DNA from: Candidatus Bathyarchaeota archaeon
GTDB taxonomy: Archaea > Thermoproteota > Bathyarchaeia > Bathyarchaeales > DTEX01
Direction: 5' to 3'
DNA: 48,345 nt
NCBI GenBank assembly: GCA_018397065.1
Contig: JAGTRI010000009.1
Location: 1 to 48,345, forward strand
Shown here: positions 26,464-35,883 of the stretch, piece after piece
Layout: each line of letters starts with the position of its first letter
Position numbering within the stretch: position 1 is the stretch's first letter
Notes under the pieces: generated by a model
Database searches by the model: none
The model's input: the letters and a program-made list of their open reading frames with translations, nothing else
Told to the model about the DNA's origin: nothing
Made by a program: the position numbers and the translations under genes

Positions 26464-27894
26464 TTGTTTACTTCTTGTGCCGCCATTTTTACTCCAGCAC
26501 AACAAAATGATGAATATACTTACTATGGCGTTGTTCCAGCTAAAATATACAGGTATATTCTTGTGGACGCTAACAATCCTAATTTAGGCTGGCACCTTGA
26601 AACTTTCTCTGTTGTAAATGGACAAACCAGTGTTTCAACTGTTGCTTTACTTACAATTGTAGCCTCTAAAGATGATACTAATGTTAAAGTTTACAATTTA
26701 GAAACCGATGAATTGATTTTCCAAGATACAATAGATGATATGGAACGGTGTTATATTACTTTAGCAAACGGAACCGTCTTTAAGGTAGTTTCAGATAGTC
26801 CAGTCTCTGTGTTGCTTCTAAACATGAACGGGCCACCTCATGCCGGTGCAGACCAAGGTCCACTTCCTGACGCCTATTATCAGTCTGTAGATGGCCTATA
26901 TGTTGGTAAGAAATTCGTTTTCATGTCATCTGTGGGATTAAGTAATCCTGACTATAGACTTGTCGGCAAAGAATTTATGTTGTTTGCGTTAGAACGAAGC
27001 AAGATAACAGTGACAAGAGATGATGACAATCAGAAGGAATACTCTATGGAAGCTAACTCCTACTTGACTTTGATGTTGGAAAGCTTTAGAGTCTTCAAAA
27101 TAGAGTCAACAGGAAACATTATGGTTTATTCAGGAATAATTGAAGGAAGAGATGTTAGTAACCCAATAAATTGCTTTTATGTTCCAAGTGCTGAAGGAGG
27201 ATTTATTGGAAAAGTTTTCTATGCAAGAGGACCCAAAATTGGAAGATACTCATGGGATGGGGAGAGAGATTATGGGTATCGAATATCAGCAATCACAGAT
27301 GCAAAGGTAACTGTCTTTGATCTTGAGACAAAACAAGTAATCACCGAGCTTACACTTAAGGGTGGATCAGGAATCAAAATTAATCCTACGGCAGAAGCAA
27401 TAGCTGTACAAAGCAATGTACCAATACTATTTCACATGATCCATAACGGTAGCATAGGAAGAGCAAATGATTATGGTATAGGAGTCACTTTCATTGGGGT
27501 TAGGCCGGATGAGAATACACCTCTATATCTTCCAAGTCACGCAAATGTTGAAGCTTTTTTCTTTGCAAGTGAAGAAACTGACATAAATATAGATGATTCA
27601 TCAATTAGACTGCCAGCTAATTCATATTATCTTTACAATTTGCCAGGACCTCACGTCATAAGATCAGACAAAAATATAATCATCCAAGTAAACCACTGGC
27701 CTCTGGAACCTGAAAACCAAGGACTCCGATTTAGTGGAGCAGTAATACCGTGCATTCAAACAGTAAACTACATTCCAGATGTTACATTAACTCCAATAGG
27801 TGAGCCTCTCCCTATATTTCAAATCATTATCGGAGTTATTGCAGCTAGTATTGGAGCGGTTACAATATTTTTGCTTAGAAAAAAGCGCCAGTAA
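26464..27894 (+). CDS. Large exported beta-rich protein with C-terminal membrane anchor
   Basis: The called frame begins at TTG 26464 and gives 476 residues. The body is rich in beta-strand-type repeats (TIVASKDDTNVKVYNLET, then later AITDAKVTVFDLETKQ), reminiscent of IgGFc-binding or adhesin-like domains. A C-terminal helix (IIIGVIAASIGAVTIFLL) followed by RKKRQ makes an anchor. The hydrophobic signal segment (ILRLLFAFSVIITSLF) lies mostly upstream of TTG 26464 in the same open frame, but no ATG, GTG or TTG precedes it in frame, so the true start is unresolved. It is divergent from the GH39 gene; a surface glycan-binding or structural role is a guess. Confidence 0.65.
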   Translation: MFTSCAAIFTPAQQNDEYTYYGVVPAKIYRYILVDANNPNLGWHLETFSVVNGQTSVSTVALLTIVASKDDTNVKVYNLETDELIFQDTIDDMERCYITLANGTVFKVVSDSPVSVLLLNMNGPPHAGADQGPLPDAYYQSVDGLYVGKKFVFMSSVGLSNPDYRLVGKEFMLFALERSKITVTRDDDNQKEYSMEANSYLTLMLESFRVFKIESTGNIMVYSGIIEGRDVSNPINCFYVPSAEGGFIGKVFYARGPKIGRYSWDGERDYGYRISAITDAKVTVFDLETKQVITELTLKGGSGIKINPTAEAIAVQSNVPILFHMIHNGSIGRANDYGIGVTFIGVRPDENTPLYLPSHANVEAFFFASEETDINIDDSSIRLPANSYYLYNLPGPHVIRSDKNIIIQVNHWPLEPENQGLRFSGAVIPCIQTVNYIPDVTLTPIGEPLPIFQIIIGVIAASIGAVTIFLLRKKRQ

Positions 27895-27982
27895 AGATAT
27901 AAAGATGTCAAAAAATACAGCTAACATTCTCTTCAAGCCCAAAATTTAAAATTGAAAATTGAACACAGATATTTTTTGAAAT

Positions 27983-29476
27983 TTATAGTATGCTGTCATC
28001 CTTTTTCACACAGATACATGCATATTGCCAAGCGTGACACTTAGGGCATGTCGGAACATTTTCTCCGCTAGGATAGCCAATCGCTTCGTTTGGACCCAGT
28101 ATGACAAACTTCTTTTCGTGTAGCTCGTTTGATAAGGATACCCGAACATTGATTGTGTTAATATTCTTTATTTTGGAGGCACATATAATGAAACGTTTTT
28201 GGTTCATTAATTCATCTTTTTGTTTGACTTGCCAACCTTCTGGTACATCGAGAGTAATGGTTCCTTCAACAACCTTCCCTTCTTTCTTACATGAAACTCC
28301 TAACATTTTTTCAAAATCAGGTCTTATCACTGGTTCACCATAATAATGTAATGTGACTTCGATATCGCCACATAAAACGGTAGATGCTTGCAAGTCATGA
28401 TCCAGAACAGATAAAGCCTTTTCGTTTCTGATAAGCAATGATAACACATTATTTGGAATTATGTTCTTATCGCTTAACACAACTGAGTCAGATTTTTCTT
28501 TCAAAACTTTTTCTGCCAAAAGGACAGTTCTTTTAGTCAACTCATTCAGAGTCTTTGGCGCATCAAATCTTCCAGTAAATTTATGAAGAACAATCTGCTC
28601 TCCTACCGGAGAAGCCCATTTCCTAGGTATGCTCTTGGTTCCTCCTAAAATTCCTAGAAGAGCACCTAAGGTTGCTCCAGTGCAGTCTGTGTCATAGCCG
28701 CAGTTTACTGCTTTACACAGCTTGTCTCCGAAGTCTTTACCATAAAGCCAGCCCAAAATTATGAAGGCATGATTTTGAGGAGCGTGACACGGCTGATGAT
28801 GCCCATAGTAGGTTACTACTCGTTCTCGAGCTTCAGCCCATGAGACGTCGTTCTTATAACACCAAACTGCCTCACGAATAGCACGAGAAATTGCTGAGTG
28901 CAAAGGAATCATTGACAAACCAATCTGAATCAAAGTTTCTGGATCCTGAACCACGAACGCTGCGCTTTCAATGGCAGCCCAGAACATTTCGCCATGCATC
29001 CCCTCTCCACCTGCATGGTCAATAACTGCGTCCTTCCAAGCCATAGAAGCTGCTAACTGAGGATCTCCCGGCGCAATACAAGCCCATATTTCGCTTCTTA
29101 TAGGCGAGCCCATCTCATCAACAAAATAATTTTCAAAACAACCTGAAATAGGAGGCAGTAACCCTCGCTTTAGATTTCGAGACAAAAAGCCATACTCATT
29201 CCAGGGATAGGCAGATGCATAACGTTTCCAATATTCAGCAAAGTCCTCTAAAGAAGGATCTACACCTCTTTCCTCCAACATTTTAAGCCAGATAATCTGC
29301 AGGTCGAGATCATCATTTGGTGCAGCTTTGCGAGGTACAGGACGATAAAAATCAAGATCATTAACGAATTTCTTTAACTCATACGGCGCTCCTAAAGTTC
29401 CTCCTATATTCTTTCCCAACCAACAAGCATATACTTTTTCTTGAAACATTTTTCTGCTTAGTTGAATTTTATTCAT
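27983..29476 (-). CDS. ADP-ribosylglycohydrolase-family protein
   Basis: A 497-residue protein, starting at ATG 29476 (MNKIQLSRKMF) with an AGG-type ribosome binding site; 26 further upstream codons do not look like the family. The N-terminal domain has ACWLGKNIGGTLGAPYE, then NDDLDLQ (paired Asp) and, later, DTDCTGATLGALLG, the two-metal site of the DraG/ADP-ribosylglycohydrolase fold. The last 25 residues hold cysteines (CPKCHAWQYACIC) that could bind zinc. It may remove ADP-ribose from protein or hydrolyse a nucleoside-like bond; in such clusters the family also appears with sugar catabolism. Substrate unknown. Confidence 0.82.
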   Translation of the reverse strand: MNKIQLSRKMFQEKVYACWLGKNIGGTLGAPYELKKFVNDLDFYRPVPRKAAPNDDLDLQIIWLKMLEERGVDPSLEDFAEYWKRYASAYPWNEYGFLSRNLKRGLLPPISGCFENYFVDEMGSPIRSEIWACIAPGDPQLAASMAWKDAVIDHAGGEGMHGEMFWAAIESAAFVVQDPETLIQIGLSMIPLHSAISRAIREAVWCYKNDVSWAEARERVVTYYGHHQPCHAPQNHAFIILGWLYGKDFGDKLCKAVNCGYDTDCTGATLGALLGILGGTKSIPRKWASPVGEQIVLHKFTGRFDAPKTLNELTKRTVLLAEKVLKEKSDSVVLSDKNIIPNNVLSLLIRNEKALSVLDHDLQASTVLCGDIEVTLHYYGEPVIRPDFEKMLGVSCKKEGKVVEGTITLDVPEGWQVKQKDELMNQKRFIICASKIKNINTINVRVSLSNELHEKKFVILGPNEAIGYPSGENVPTCPKCHAWQYACICVKKDDSIL

Positions 29477-29602
29477 TTCCTGCAACCTCAAAAATAAAAT
29501 ACATAATGGAACTTCATAAAATATTATATTTAAAAATATATATTTACTCAACAAATCAAACTTTTAACTTTAGAAAACTTATATCAATATAAGTGAGCTG
29601 AC

Positions 29603-30154
29603 TTGAATCGAGTTGAAGCTTTAGAGCTAGTTAAAATGAACATCAAAAACCAGAACATTGTCCGTCATATGATAGCAGTAGGAGCGATAATGAGGGTTCT
29701 GGCTGAAAACCTTGGAGAAGACAATGCAACTTGGGAGTTAACTGGACTAGTGCATGACATTGATTATGAAAAAACAGTGCAAAACTTCGAGAAACACGGA
29801 ATAATGTCCGAAGATATTCTAAAAGACAAGGTACCCGAAGAAATCATAAAAGCAATCAAGGCACACAACTACGAATACACTGGCGTGAAACCTGAAACCC
29901 GCTTAGAAAAAGGACTTATAGCATCCGATGCTGTCTCAGGATTAATAATTGCTTGTGCATTGGTCATGCCATCAAAAAAAGTTAAAGATGTTGATGTGAA
30001 AACAATTTCAAAAAAATTCAAAGACAAAGACTTCGCCCGAGGCGCTGACCGACAAAGAATTATCATCTGCGAGGAAATTGGAATACCAAAAGAAAAATTT
30101 TTTGAGATATCGCTTAAAGGAATCCAGAACGTTAGCCAAGAACTAAGTATATAA
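29603..30154 (+). CDS. HD-domain hydrolase
   Basis: A 183-residue protein with the HD metal site: H22 in VRHMIAVG, H51-D52 in GLVHDIDYEKT, and later His/Asp in KAHNYEY and IASDAVSG. It resembles the small archaeal HDIG-type hydrolases, which act on nucleotides or phosphoesters. TTG 29603 start, 126 nt from the divergent ADP-ribosylglycohydrolase start. AT-rich stretches between them can serve as promoters for both. Its substrate is not predictable. Confidence 0.78.
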   Translation: MNRVEALELVKMNIKNQNIVRHMIAVGAIMRVLAENLGEDNATWELTGLVHDIDYEKTVQNFEKHGIMSEDILKDKVPEEIIKAIKAHNYEYTGVKPETRLEKGLIASDAVSGLIIACALVMPSKKVKDVDVKTISKKFKDKDFARGADRQRIIICEEIGIPKEKFFEISLKGIQNVSQELSI

Positions 30155-30465
30155 AGAAATTAATGTAGTCCGAGCCAAAAAAGGGAATAAAGCAAGTATC
30201 GGTGGAGCTTTAACCTGTGAAGGATACATTCAAATTTTGCGTCTTTGAGGAGTAGTTGTAAGAGAAACTACTGCTTCATTCCATGAAATAGTTTAGTGAA
30301 AAATGAATTTAAGCTAATTGTGACCGCCAAAAAGCTGATTTTGGATACACTTGAATGTCAATCTTGTTCTTCCATAAAGTAGAAAGTCGCAGTTCTCAGA
30401 TACTCATTTATACGTAGATAGTTTAAAAAGGAAGGACTCAGAATTACCTAAAGCACGTAAATAAA
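30155..30465. other. 311-nt intergenic region upstream of ECF S component
   Basis: No gene-like frame. Short inverted repeat AGTAGTTGTAAGAGAAACTACT (about 30250-30270) could form a hairpin. It does not match an FMN, thiamine or cobalamin riboswitch that I can recognise. TTTATACGTAGATAGTTTAAAAAGG (about 30407-30431) offers TATA candidates 35-55 nt before ATG 30466. Confidence 0.35.
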
Positions 30466-31041
30466 ATGAAGACCGAAAAAAGCACAACTGTTGTTGCTCA
30501 GACAGCAATTTTAGCCTCGTTAGTCGTTGTTTTTGACTATGCCATGAAATTTTCCGGGTTAAAAATTATTTTTCCACCGTTACCCTATTTGAAGTTTGAT
30601 GTTACGGGTGTTCCAATCGTGCTTTCTCTTCTACTAATTGATCTAAAATCCGGAGCTGTTACCTCAATTGTGGCAATGCTGGCAATTCTGGTCCGAAGCG
30701 GAGATTTTGTAAGCGCCTTCATGAAAGCATTAGCTGAATTCTCAACAATTTTCGGCATGTCTATAGGTATGAAAGTGCATAAAAACAATTCAAGGCTTTC
30801 TAAGATTCTATCATTTGTTACTGGAGGTGTCGTAAGAACATTAACCATGGCAGTGACAAACCTTATTGTTCTCCCATATTACGCATCGATAAGCTTTGAG
30901 GCAGTTCTTCTAACAACTCCTCTAACAGCACTATTCAATCTTTTTCATGGCCTGCTAAGCATATTTGGCGGATACCTGATTTTTGAAGCCTTAAAACTCA
31001 GAATTCCATCCTTGGTTTTGGGAAAGAAAATTCCTAATTAA
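30466..31041 (+). CDS. ECF transporter S component-like membrane protein
   Basis: A 191-residue multi-pass protein with about five to six helices: QTAILASLVVVFDYAMKF, VPIVLSLLLIDLKSGAVTS, VAMLAILVR, SFVTGGVVRTLTMAVTNLIVLP and LFNLFHGLLSIFGGYLIFEAL. The layout and the LKFDVTGVPIVL segment are those of vitamin-binding S components of energy-coupling-factor transporters (riboflavin-type RibU fold). The ATPases and T subunit are not here, so it would share a module encoded elsewhere. The ligand is not determinable; no known riboswitch was found upstream. The 3' end overlaps the convergent next gene by 8 nt. Confidence 0.7.
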   Translation: MKTEKSTTVVAQTAILASLVVVFDYAMKFSGLKIIFPPLPYLKFDVTGVPIVLSLLLIDLKSGAVTSIVAMLAILVRSGDFVSAFMKALAEFSTIFGMSIGMKVHKNNSRLSKILSFVTGGVVRTLTMAVTNLIVLPYYASISFEAVLLTTPLTALFNLFHGLLSIFGGYLIFEALKLRIPSLVLGKKIPN

Positions 31042-31501
31042 CTTGGTTAATTGACACTTTTTCTTTAGCAGTTCGAAGAATAGAGTTGACTTGTTCACGT
31101 GTCAAAGGATAGCCGTGGAAACATTTTCCTTTAGCATTACTAGCTCCAATGATGGTATCCTTAATTTTTAATGGGGGCTCGAACCTGTAAAGTTTTTTAA
31201 AAACAAGAACGCCTCTCCAACCCATTGTTTCACATTCCTCTTTTTGCTCTTCCGGAAGCAAATCTCTTTTAATGAAGTTATCAAGAATCCCATAGCCAAC
31301 AAATGAGTCTCCTTTTTCAGCTTTACGAACCAAAAAAATGATGCCGCCTGATTCCCAACGTCTGGCTATTCCGGGAAAATATTTTTTGATTGAGAATACT
31401 TGGTTAAACCATTCTTCTTTCGTAATCCTTAAAATAAAATTGTTTTGCGTTCTTTCATCCGCTAAACTCAAAGAAGTTTGCACCTCAGAAATGATACTCA
31501 A
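31034..31501 (-). CDS. Hypothetical protein (EVE/PUA-like?)
   Basis: A 155-residue soluble protein with no secretion signal. Text such as FILRITKEEWFNQVFSIKKYF, WESGGIIFLVRKAEKGDSFVGYGILDNF and a later GWRGVLVFKKLYRFEPPL has the rhythm of a PUA/ASCH/EVE-like small beta domain, possibly binding nucleic acid. That is a weak resemblance, not a firm assignment. It overlaps the convergent ECF gene by 8 nt. Confidence 0.6.
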   Translation of the reverse strand: MSIISEVQTSLSLADERTQNNFILRITKEEWFNQVFSIKKYFPGIARRWESGGIIFLVRKAEKGDSFVGYGILDNFIKRDLLPEEQKEECETMGWRGVLVFKKLYRFEPPLKIKDTIIGASNAKGKCFHGYPLTREQVNSILRTAKEKVSINQVN

Positions 31502-31668
31502 TGCGTTTTGTCTTTATGAATTTTATCACTAATTCTGAAACAAGACAATGAGAACTCTTATCAAAAACTATTGTTGATGTCCATTTTTAATATTGAATTA
31601 CAATCCCCCTTATCAGAAAATATTAATAGACTAATGTGTATCAGAAACTTTGATTGAGGAACCAAAAA

Positions 31669-32445
31669 ATGAACATCAGTTTAATAGGCATAATTAGAAA
31701 CGAACTTGAAAAAGATTATTGGGGAACCATGAACCGGGTTGCAGAACTTGGATACAAAGGAATTGAAGGTGGGATTCCGCCTACTGCTATAAGCTCCATT
31801 TCAAGTTACAAGCAGAAACTTGATTCGTTAGGACTGAAAATTGTAGCGTACGGAGCAAGCATTGAACAGTTGAAAAACAGGTTTAATGAAATTGTAAAAA
31901 TAGTTAAGGCGCTTGACTGCAAATACATCGTTAACTATTACGGTCCATGTGAATCGAAGGAACAAGTTCTTCGTGACGCTGAAACCTATAACGAGATAGG
32001 AAAAAAGCTCTACGCTGAAGGACTACAATTTTGCTACCACAATCATTGTCAAGAGTTTACCAAGTTCGATGGAAAATACGGTTTAGACATCCTCTTTGAA
32101 AACACTGACCCACGATACCTAGCAGCAGAAATCGATGTTGCTTGGGTAACAATCGGAGGAGAAGACCCAGCGAAAATTATCCTAAAATATAAGGCACGAT
32201 GCCCGCTTATACACCTTAAAGACATAAACAAAAAAATTGTTACGAATACATTGAACGATCCAAGATTAAAAGGAATCTGGACAGAAGTTGGAACTGGAGT
32301 TGTAAACTTTAAATCAGTCTTGGCAGCTGCAGAAAAGGCAGGAGTTGAATGGGGAAGCGTTGAACAAGACCAACCAAGTGATCTTTCGCCAATGGAAAGC
32401 ATCAAAGTCAGCATACAAAACCTAAAAAAATTAGGAGCGAAGTAG
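31669..32445 (+). CDS. Sugar phosphate isomerase/epimerase (second)
   Basis: A 258-residue xylose-isomerase-like TIM barrel related to, but clearly different from, the protein at 4002. Metal-ligand-type segments: FCYHNHCQEF (His), AAEIDVAWV (Asp), LIHLKDINKK (His) and WGSVEQDQP (Glu). HNHxxEF is typical of the IolE/hydroxypyruvate-isomerase branch. ATG 31669 is preferred: a GAGG lies just upstream, overlapping the TTG at 31654 that the longer reading would use. It stands alone and converges on gatA. Confidence 0.85.
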   Translation: MNISLIGIIRNELEKDYWGTMNRVAELGYKGIEGGIPPTAISSISSYKQKLDSLGLKIVAYGASIEQLKNRFNEIVKIVKALDCKYIVNYYGPCESKEQVLRDAETYNEIGKKLYAEGLQFCYHNHCQEFTKFDGKYGLDILFENTDPRYLAAEIDVAWVTIGGEDPAKIILKYKARCPLIHLKDINKKIVTNTLNDPRLKGIWTEVGTGVVNFKSVLAAAEKAGVEWGSVEQDQPSDLSPMESIKVSIQNLKKLGAK

Positions 32446-32492
32446 TCAAGCTTAGTATTTTATAGTCAAATATTAGTAGAAGATAAAATTCA

Positions 32493-33962
32493 TCAGAGTC
32501 TTGGTCTTCGAAGGTGAAAGTCAGTACTTTGTTCAAATAAATGTGCAACTCGAAGGATAGTTTCCTCATTAAAAGATTTTCCTATAATCTGCATCCCAAC
32601 CGGTAAATCATTCTTAAACCCGCAAGGAACAGACATCGCTGGATATCCAGTTAGATTAGCTGGTACAGTTAGCACATCGCACATGTATAAAGTTAGGGGA
32701 TCATCTATCTTTTCGCCTATGTTAAATGGTAGAAGAGGCATAGTTGGACCAACCAAAACATCGAACTCTTTAAATGCTCTCTCAAAATCTCTGCGTAAAA
32801 CGGTTCGAACTTTTAATGCCTTAAGATAATATTGGTCATAATATCCAGCGGATAAGGCGTAAGTTCCAAGTATTATGCGTCTTCTTACTTCCGCTCCAAA
32901 CCCTTCTTTTCGGTTCTTCGCGTAGACTGTTGCCCAGTCTCCCTCATCCTTTTCTTGACGGAAACCATAACGTAAGCCATCGTACCGCGCAAGATTTGAA
33001 CTTGCTTCTGACATGGCGATAATGTAGTAAGCAGCCAAAGCATAACTTACGCTTGGAATAGAAACTTCATCATAAGTACAACCGAGGCTCTCAAGTTTTG
33101 AAATTGCCTCCCAAACTGTGTCTTTCACGTCATTGTCAACTCCTTCACCGAAAAATTCGTGTGGTACACCAATTCTTAGTCTATTCGTTTCATCTTCACT
33201 TTTAAGAAGAGACACGTAATCTTTTGATGGAAGATTCACAGAGGTGCTGTCTCTATCGTCGTGGCCACTAATAATTGAGAGTAAAAGGGCACAGTCCTCA
33301 ACAGTTCTAGCAAATGGACCAATCTGCTCCAAACTATTAGCGTAAGAGATAAGCCCATATCGGCTTACGAGACCATAAGTGGGCTTAAGTCCAACTACCG
33401 AGCAATAACTAGCTGGACATCTGACAGAACCTCCAGTATCGGAACCTAGAGCTAAAGGCACATCTTCCGCAATAACAGCAGCAGCGCTTCCGCCAGACGA
33501 ACCGCCTGGCACTTTGTCAAGGTTCCATGGGTTTCTTGTTGGTCCAAAGAAGCTAGTTTCTGTAGTTGACCCCATTGCGAACTCGTCCATGTTTGTCTTT
33601 CCCACAATAATGGCGCCTGCGCTGTTAAGTTTGTTTACAACAGTCGCATCGTAAGGAGGAACAAAATCCTTTAACATCCTAGATGAACATGTTGTGCGAA
33701 CACCGTTCGTGCAAATGACATCTTTTATAGCTATTGGAACACCTGAAAGAAGACTCAGTTTTTCTTGTTTTTTTACGAGATTGTCAACTTCTTTTGCTTT
33801 TTCTATTGCTTGTTCTCTAAGCAGAGTAACAAAAGCGCGAACCTTGACCTCAGTTTTATTTATCCTTTCAAATATTGATAATATGTATTCTTCACATGAT
33901 AACTCTTGATTCCTTATCTGCCTCGTAGCTTCCAAAGCTGACAATTGGTAATGTTTTGGCAA
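32493..33962 (-). CDS. gatA: Glutamyl-tRNA(Gln)/aspartyl-tRNA(Asn) amidotransferase subunit A
   Basis: The glutaminase subunit of GatCAB; it frees ammonia to amidate Glu-tRNA(Gln) or Asp-tRNA(Asn). 489 residues, the normal length. The amidase Ser-cisSer-Lys triad is K80 (VPIAIKDV), S155 (PGGSSGGSA) and S179 (DTGGSV). The C-terminus ends FHLRRPRL. It follows gatC by 22 nt in the same direction. gatB is not in the window. In archaea Gln-tRNA is made by GatDE, so this complex probably serves Asn-tRNA. Confidence 0.95.
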   Translation of the reverse strand: MPKHYQLSALEATRQIRNQELSCEEYILSIFERINKTEVKVRAFVTLLREQAIEKAKEVDNLVKKQEKLSLLSGVPIAIKDVICTNGVRTTCSSRMLKDFVPPYDATVVNKLNSAGAIIVGKTNMDEFAMGSTTETSFFGPTRNPWNLDKVPGGSSGGSAAAVIAEDVPLALGSDTGGSVRCPASYCSVVGLKPTYGLVSRYGLISYANSLEQIGPFARTVEDCALLLSIISGHDDRDSTSVNLPSKDYVSLLKSEDETNRLRIGVPHEFFGEGVDNDVKDTVWEAISKLESLGCTYDEVSIPSVSYALAAYYIIAMSEASSNLARYDGLRYGFRQEKDEGDWATVYAKNRKEGFGAEVRRRIILGTYALSAGYYDQYYLKALKVRTVLRRDFERAFKEFDVLVGPTMPLLPFNIGEKIDDPLTLYMCDVLTVPANLTGYPAMSVPCGFKNDLPVGMQIIGKSFNEETILRVAHLFEQSTDFHLRRPRL

Positions 33963-33984
33963 TTTTTCTTCCTCGACGCATTTT

Positions 33985-34275
33985 CTAAACTATTCTAGGC
34001 GATTTAAAGAACCCATCTTCCTTCTTAGGAGCGTTCTTAAGCGTCTCCGTTTGAGGCAGAGATTCGCCAACCTCATCTTGCCGTTCGACGTTTGATATGT
34101 CTAGAACATGATAGGTCGGAGGCACATGCTCAGTGTCCACCTCATTAATTTTTTTAAAAAAATCTAGAATTTTATTAAATTGTTCTGTAAAAATTTTCTT
34201 CTCTTCCTCTGTAAGCTCAATGTGCGCTAGCCAAGCTATGTTCTCAACTTCTTCGCGCGTTATTTGATTTTTCAT
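33985..34275 (-). CDS. gatC: Amidotransferase subunit C
   Basis: The 96-residue stabilising subunit of GatCAB. The text REEVENIAWLAHIELTEEEK and FNKILDFFKKINEVDTEHVPPT is characteristic, followed by the extended tail with DEVGESLPQTETLKNAP. It precedes gatA, consistent with a two-gene operon. ATG 34275 start; AT-rich sequence upstream on the minus strand can hold the promoter. Confidence 0.93.
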   Translation of the reverse strand: MKNQITREEVENIAWLAHIELTEEEKKIFTEQFNKILDFFKKINEVDTEHVPPTYHVLDISNVERQDEVGESLPQTETLKNAPKKEDGFFKSPRIV

Positions 34276-34377
34276 ATTTAACTTCGTCCTTTAATATCTA
34301 CTGCTGAATTATGTTTCACCAACCACTTCTCATTAGTCGCAAACGAAATTAATAAATTTACATCTTACACGTTATTT

Positions 34378-35631
34378 TTAACCTAAAAAGCTAGTCATCC
34401 TTCTTTGTTCTTTGTACCACGGAATTATTCTACTTTTCTTCAACCACTTTTCCAAAGGAAGCTTAAGTCTTTTTCTAAGCTCATTCAAACCCTCTTCGAA
34501 AGACGAAAAAATCAAGGGCTTCTTTCTAAGGGCTTCTCGGCAGATTTCTCTGAATCTCCAAACACCAATAGGTATCCAGTCAGGATACACCTCCATAAAT
34601 ACGAGAACCCCTGCCTGTCTTCTTATACTTTTAAGGTACTCTAGAACTGGTAGTCTTGACGCGTAATAGGCCCCAGCAAGATTAGAGGCGTATGTTTTTC
34701 GTCCCCAAATAAGCTCGTAATCGACACTTGGAACGGAATCACCTGATGTGAGCCATGCTTCTTGAGCCTCAAACATCCAAGATGATGGAAGAAGCATGAT
34801 CTGCACGTTATTGCTTAATGCTGTATATCCAAAAACCATAAATTCGTTGATCCACGAATACCCCAAGATTTCCTTCAGAATTTTTTTGCCTAATATATCA
34901 TCAATGGCTGTTATACTCCATTCTGTTGGAACAAGCCGTTTGTACCTCATTGTCCCTAACAATCCTATAGACAGCATACGCGTAATTTGGCGTGGACTAA
35001 TTTTCGATTCATACAAAATTTTTATCCCATCAACTGCTTTTAAATCAGTGTCAGAAACTACCTTTTCAACAGGCTTTGGAACCTTAGGATTTTCAGCTAA
35101 AATCGCGCGTATTACGGAAGCAGATGGTCCAGAAGGCGGTTCTCGAGGGGTGAAAACGATGTCTAGCTTGGGACGTTTACTAAACCATAACTCTGCATCA
35201 ACTGGTTTAGACGCCATTACAATTTCTTGAAAGGTGGAGAGAAGACGATCAGGTGTTCTAGCATCTTTTATGTCAATAAACCGTTTGCCGCGAACTAATA
35301 AAAATCTGTATCTAAGGATTTCATCCATTGTCTTATCAATCCACATCTCAGGTGCATCCATTACAGAAGAGTCAACCGTCGGTAGTGGAGGAACAAGTGG
35401 TCCTGCTATAACCCTAGGATAGTTCCAAGAACCAACAAAAACTGCTGGTGGTGAAGAACCAAAAATGTTTTCCTTACTAAGCCCTTTTTCAATGCTCATC
35501 AACGTTTTGGCCTTGGCAATAATTGGGCAAAGTGGTTTGCCGCAAAGTCTTCGATGCCCATAACATAGGGAACAAAGATTTCTAGAGCGTTCTTGACTTG
35601 TAACTTTAAAGAGCTTTTCTTGAAATGGCAT
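34378..35631 (-). CDS. nreA: Archaeal DNA repair protein NreA with PCNA-binding tail
   Basis: A 417-residue NreA-family protein from ATG 35631; a further in-frame ATG at 35643 would add four residues. A cysteine cluster near the N-terminus (LCSLCYGHRRLCGKPLCP) forms the zinc finger. The conserved Nre core contains PPAVFVGSWNYPRV and FTPREPPSGPSAS. The extreme C-terminus QRRMTSFLG matches the PIP box (QxxMxxFL) used by NreA to contact PCNA. In haloarchaea NreA takes part in repair of mitomycin-C damage; the same role is inferred here. Confidence 0.92.
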   Translation of the reverse strand: MPFQEKLFKVTSQERSRNLCSLCYGHRRLCGKPLCPIIAKAKTLMSIEKGLSKENIFGSSPPAVFVGSWNYPRVIAGPLVPPLPTVDSSVMDAPEMWIDKTMDEILRYRFLLVRGKRFIDIKDARTPDRLLSTFQEIVMASKPVDAELWFSKRPKLDIVFTPREPPSGPSASVIRAILAENPKVPKPVEKVVSDTDLKAVDGIKILYESKISPRQITRMLSIGLLGTMRYKRLVPTEWSITAIDDILGKKILKEILGYSWINEFMVFGYTALSNNVQIMLLPSSWMFEAQEAWLTSGDSVPSVDYELIWGRKTYASNLAGAYYASRLPVLEYLKSIRRQAGVLVFMEVYPDWIPIGVWRFREICREALRKKPLIFSSFEEGLNELRKRLKLPLEKWLKKSRIIPWYKEQRRMTSFLG

Positions 35632-35883
35632 TATGTATAACACTCTATTTTGTACTATTTTTAATTCTGACTTCTAGCATCTTCAAAAATCAAATTCGCT
35701 GTTGTACAAAATAAATTTGCTGTTTGATTTTCTTCGATTTGCCAAATCCAAATATTCTTTAGAAATCAAAGATTAACGTTAGATTCACAAATGTACGTCT
35801 CTTAATTTTTAAGTGCTTTTTAAACATAACTAGAACTGAAAAAGTTAGAGGAGATCAGTCGCCAAGAAATTACTATAAAAATT

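Noticed and set aside
30155-30465. A riboswitch before the ECF S component
   Set aside because: Only a short hairpin is visible; none of the conserved blocks of FMN, TPP or cobalamin riboswitches can be recognised.
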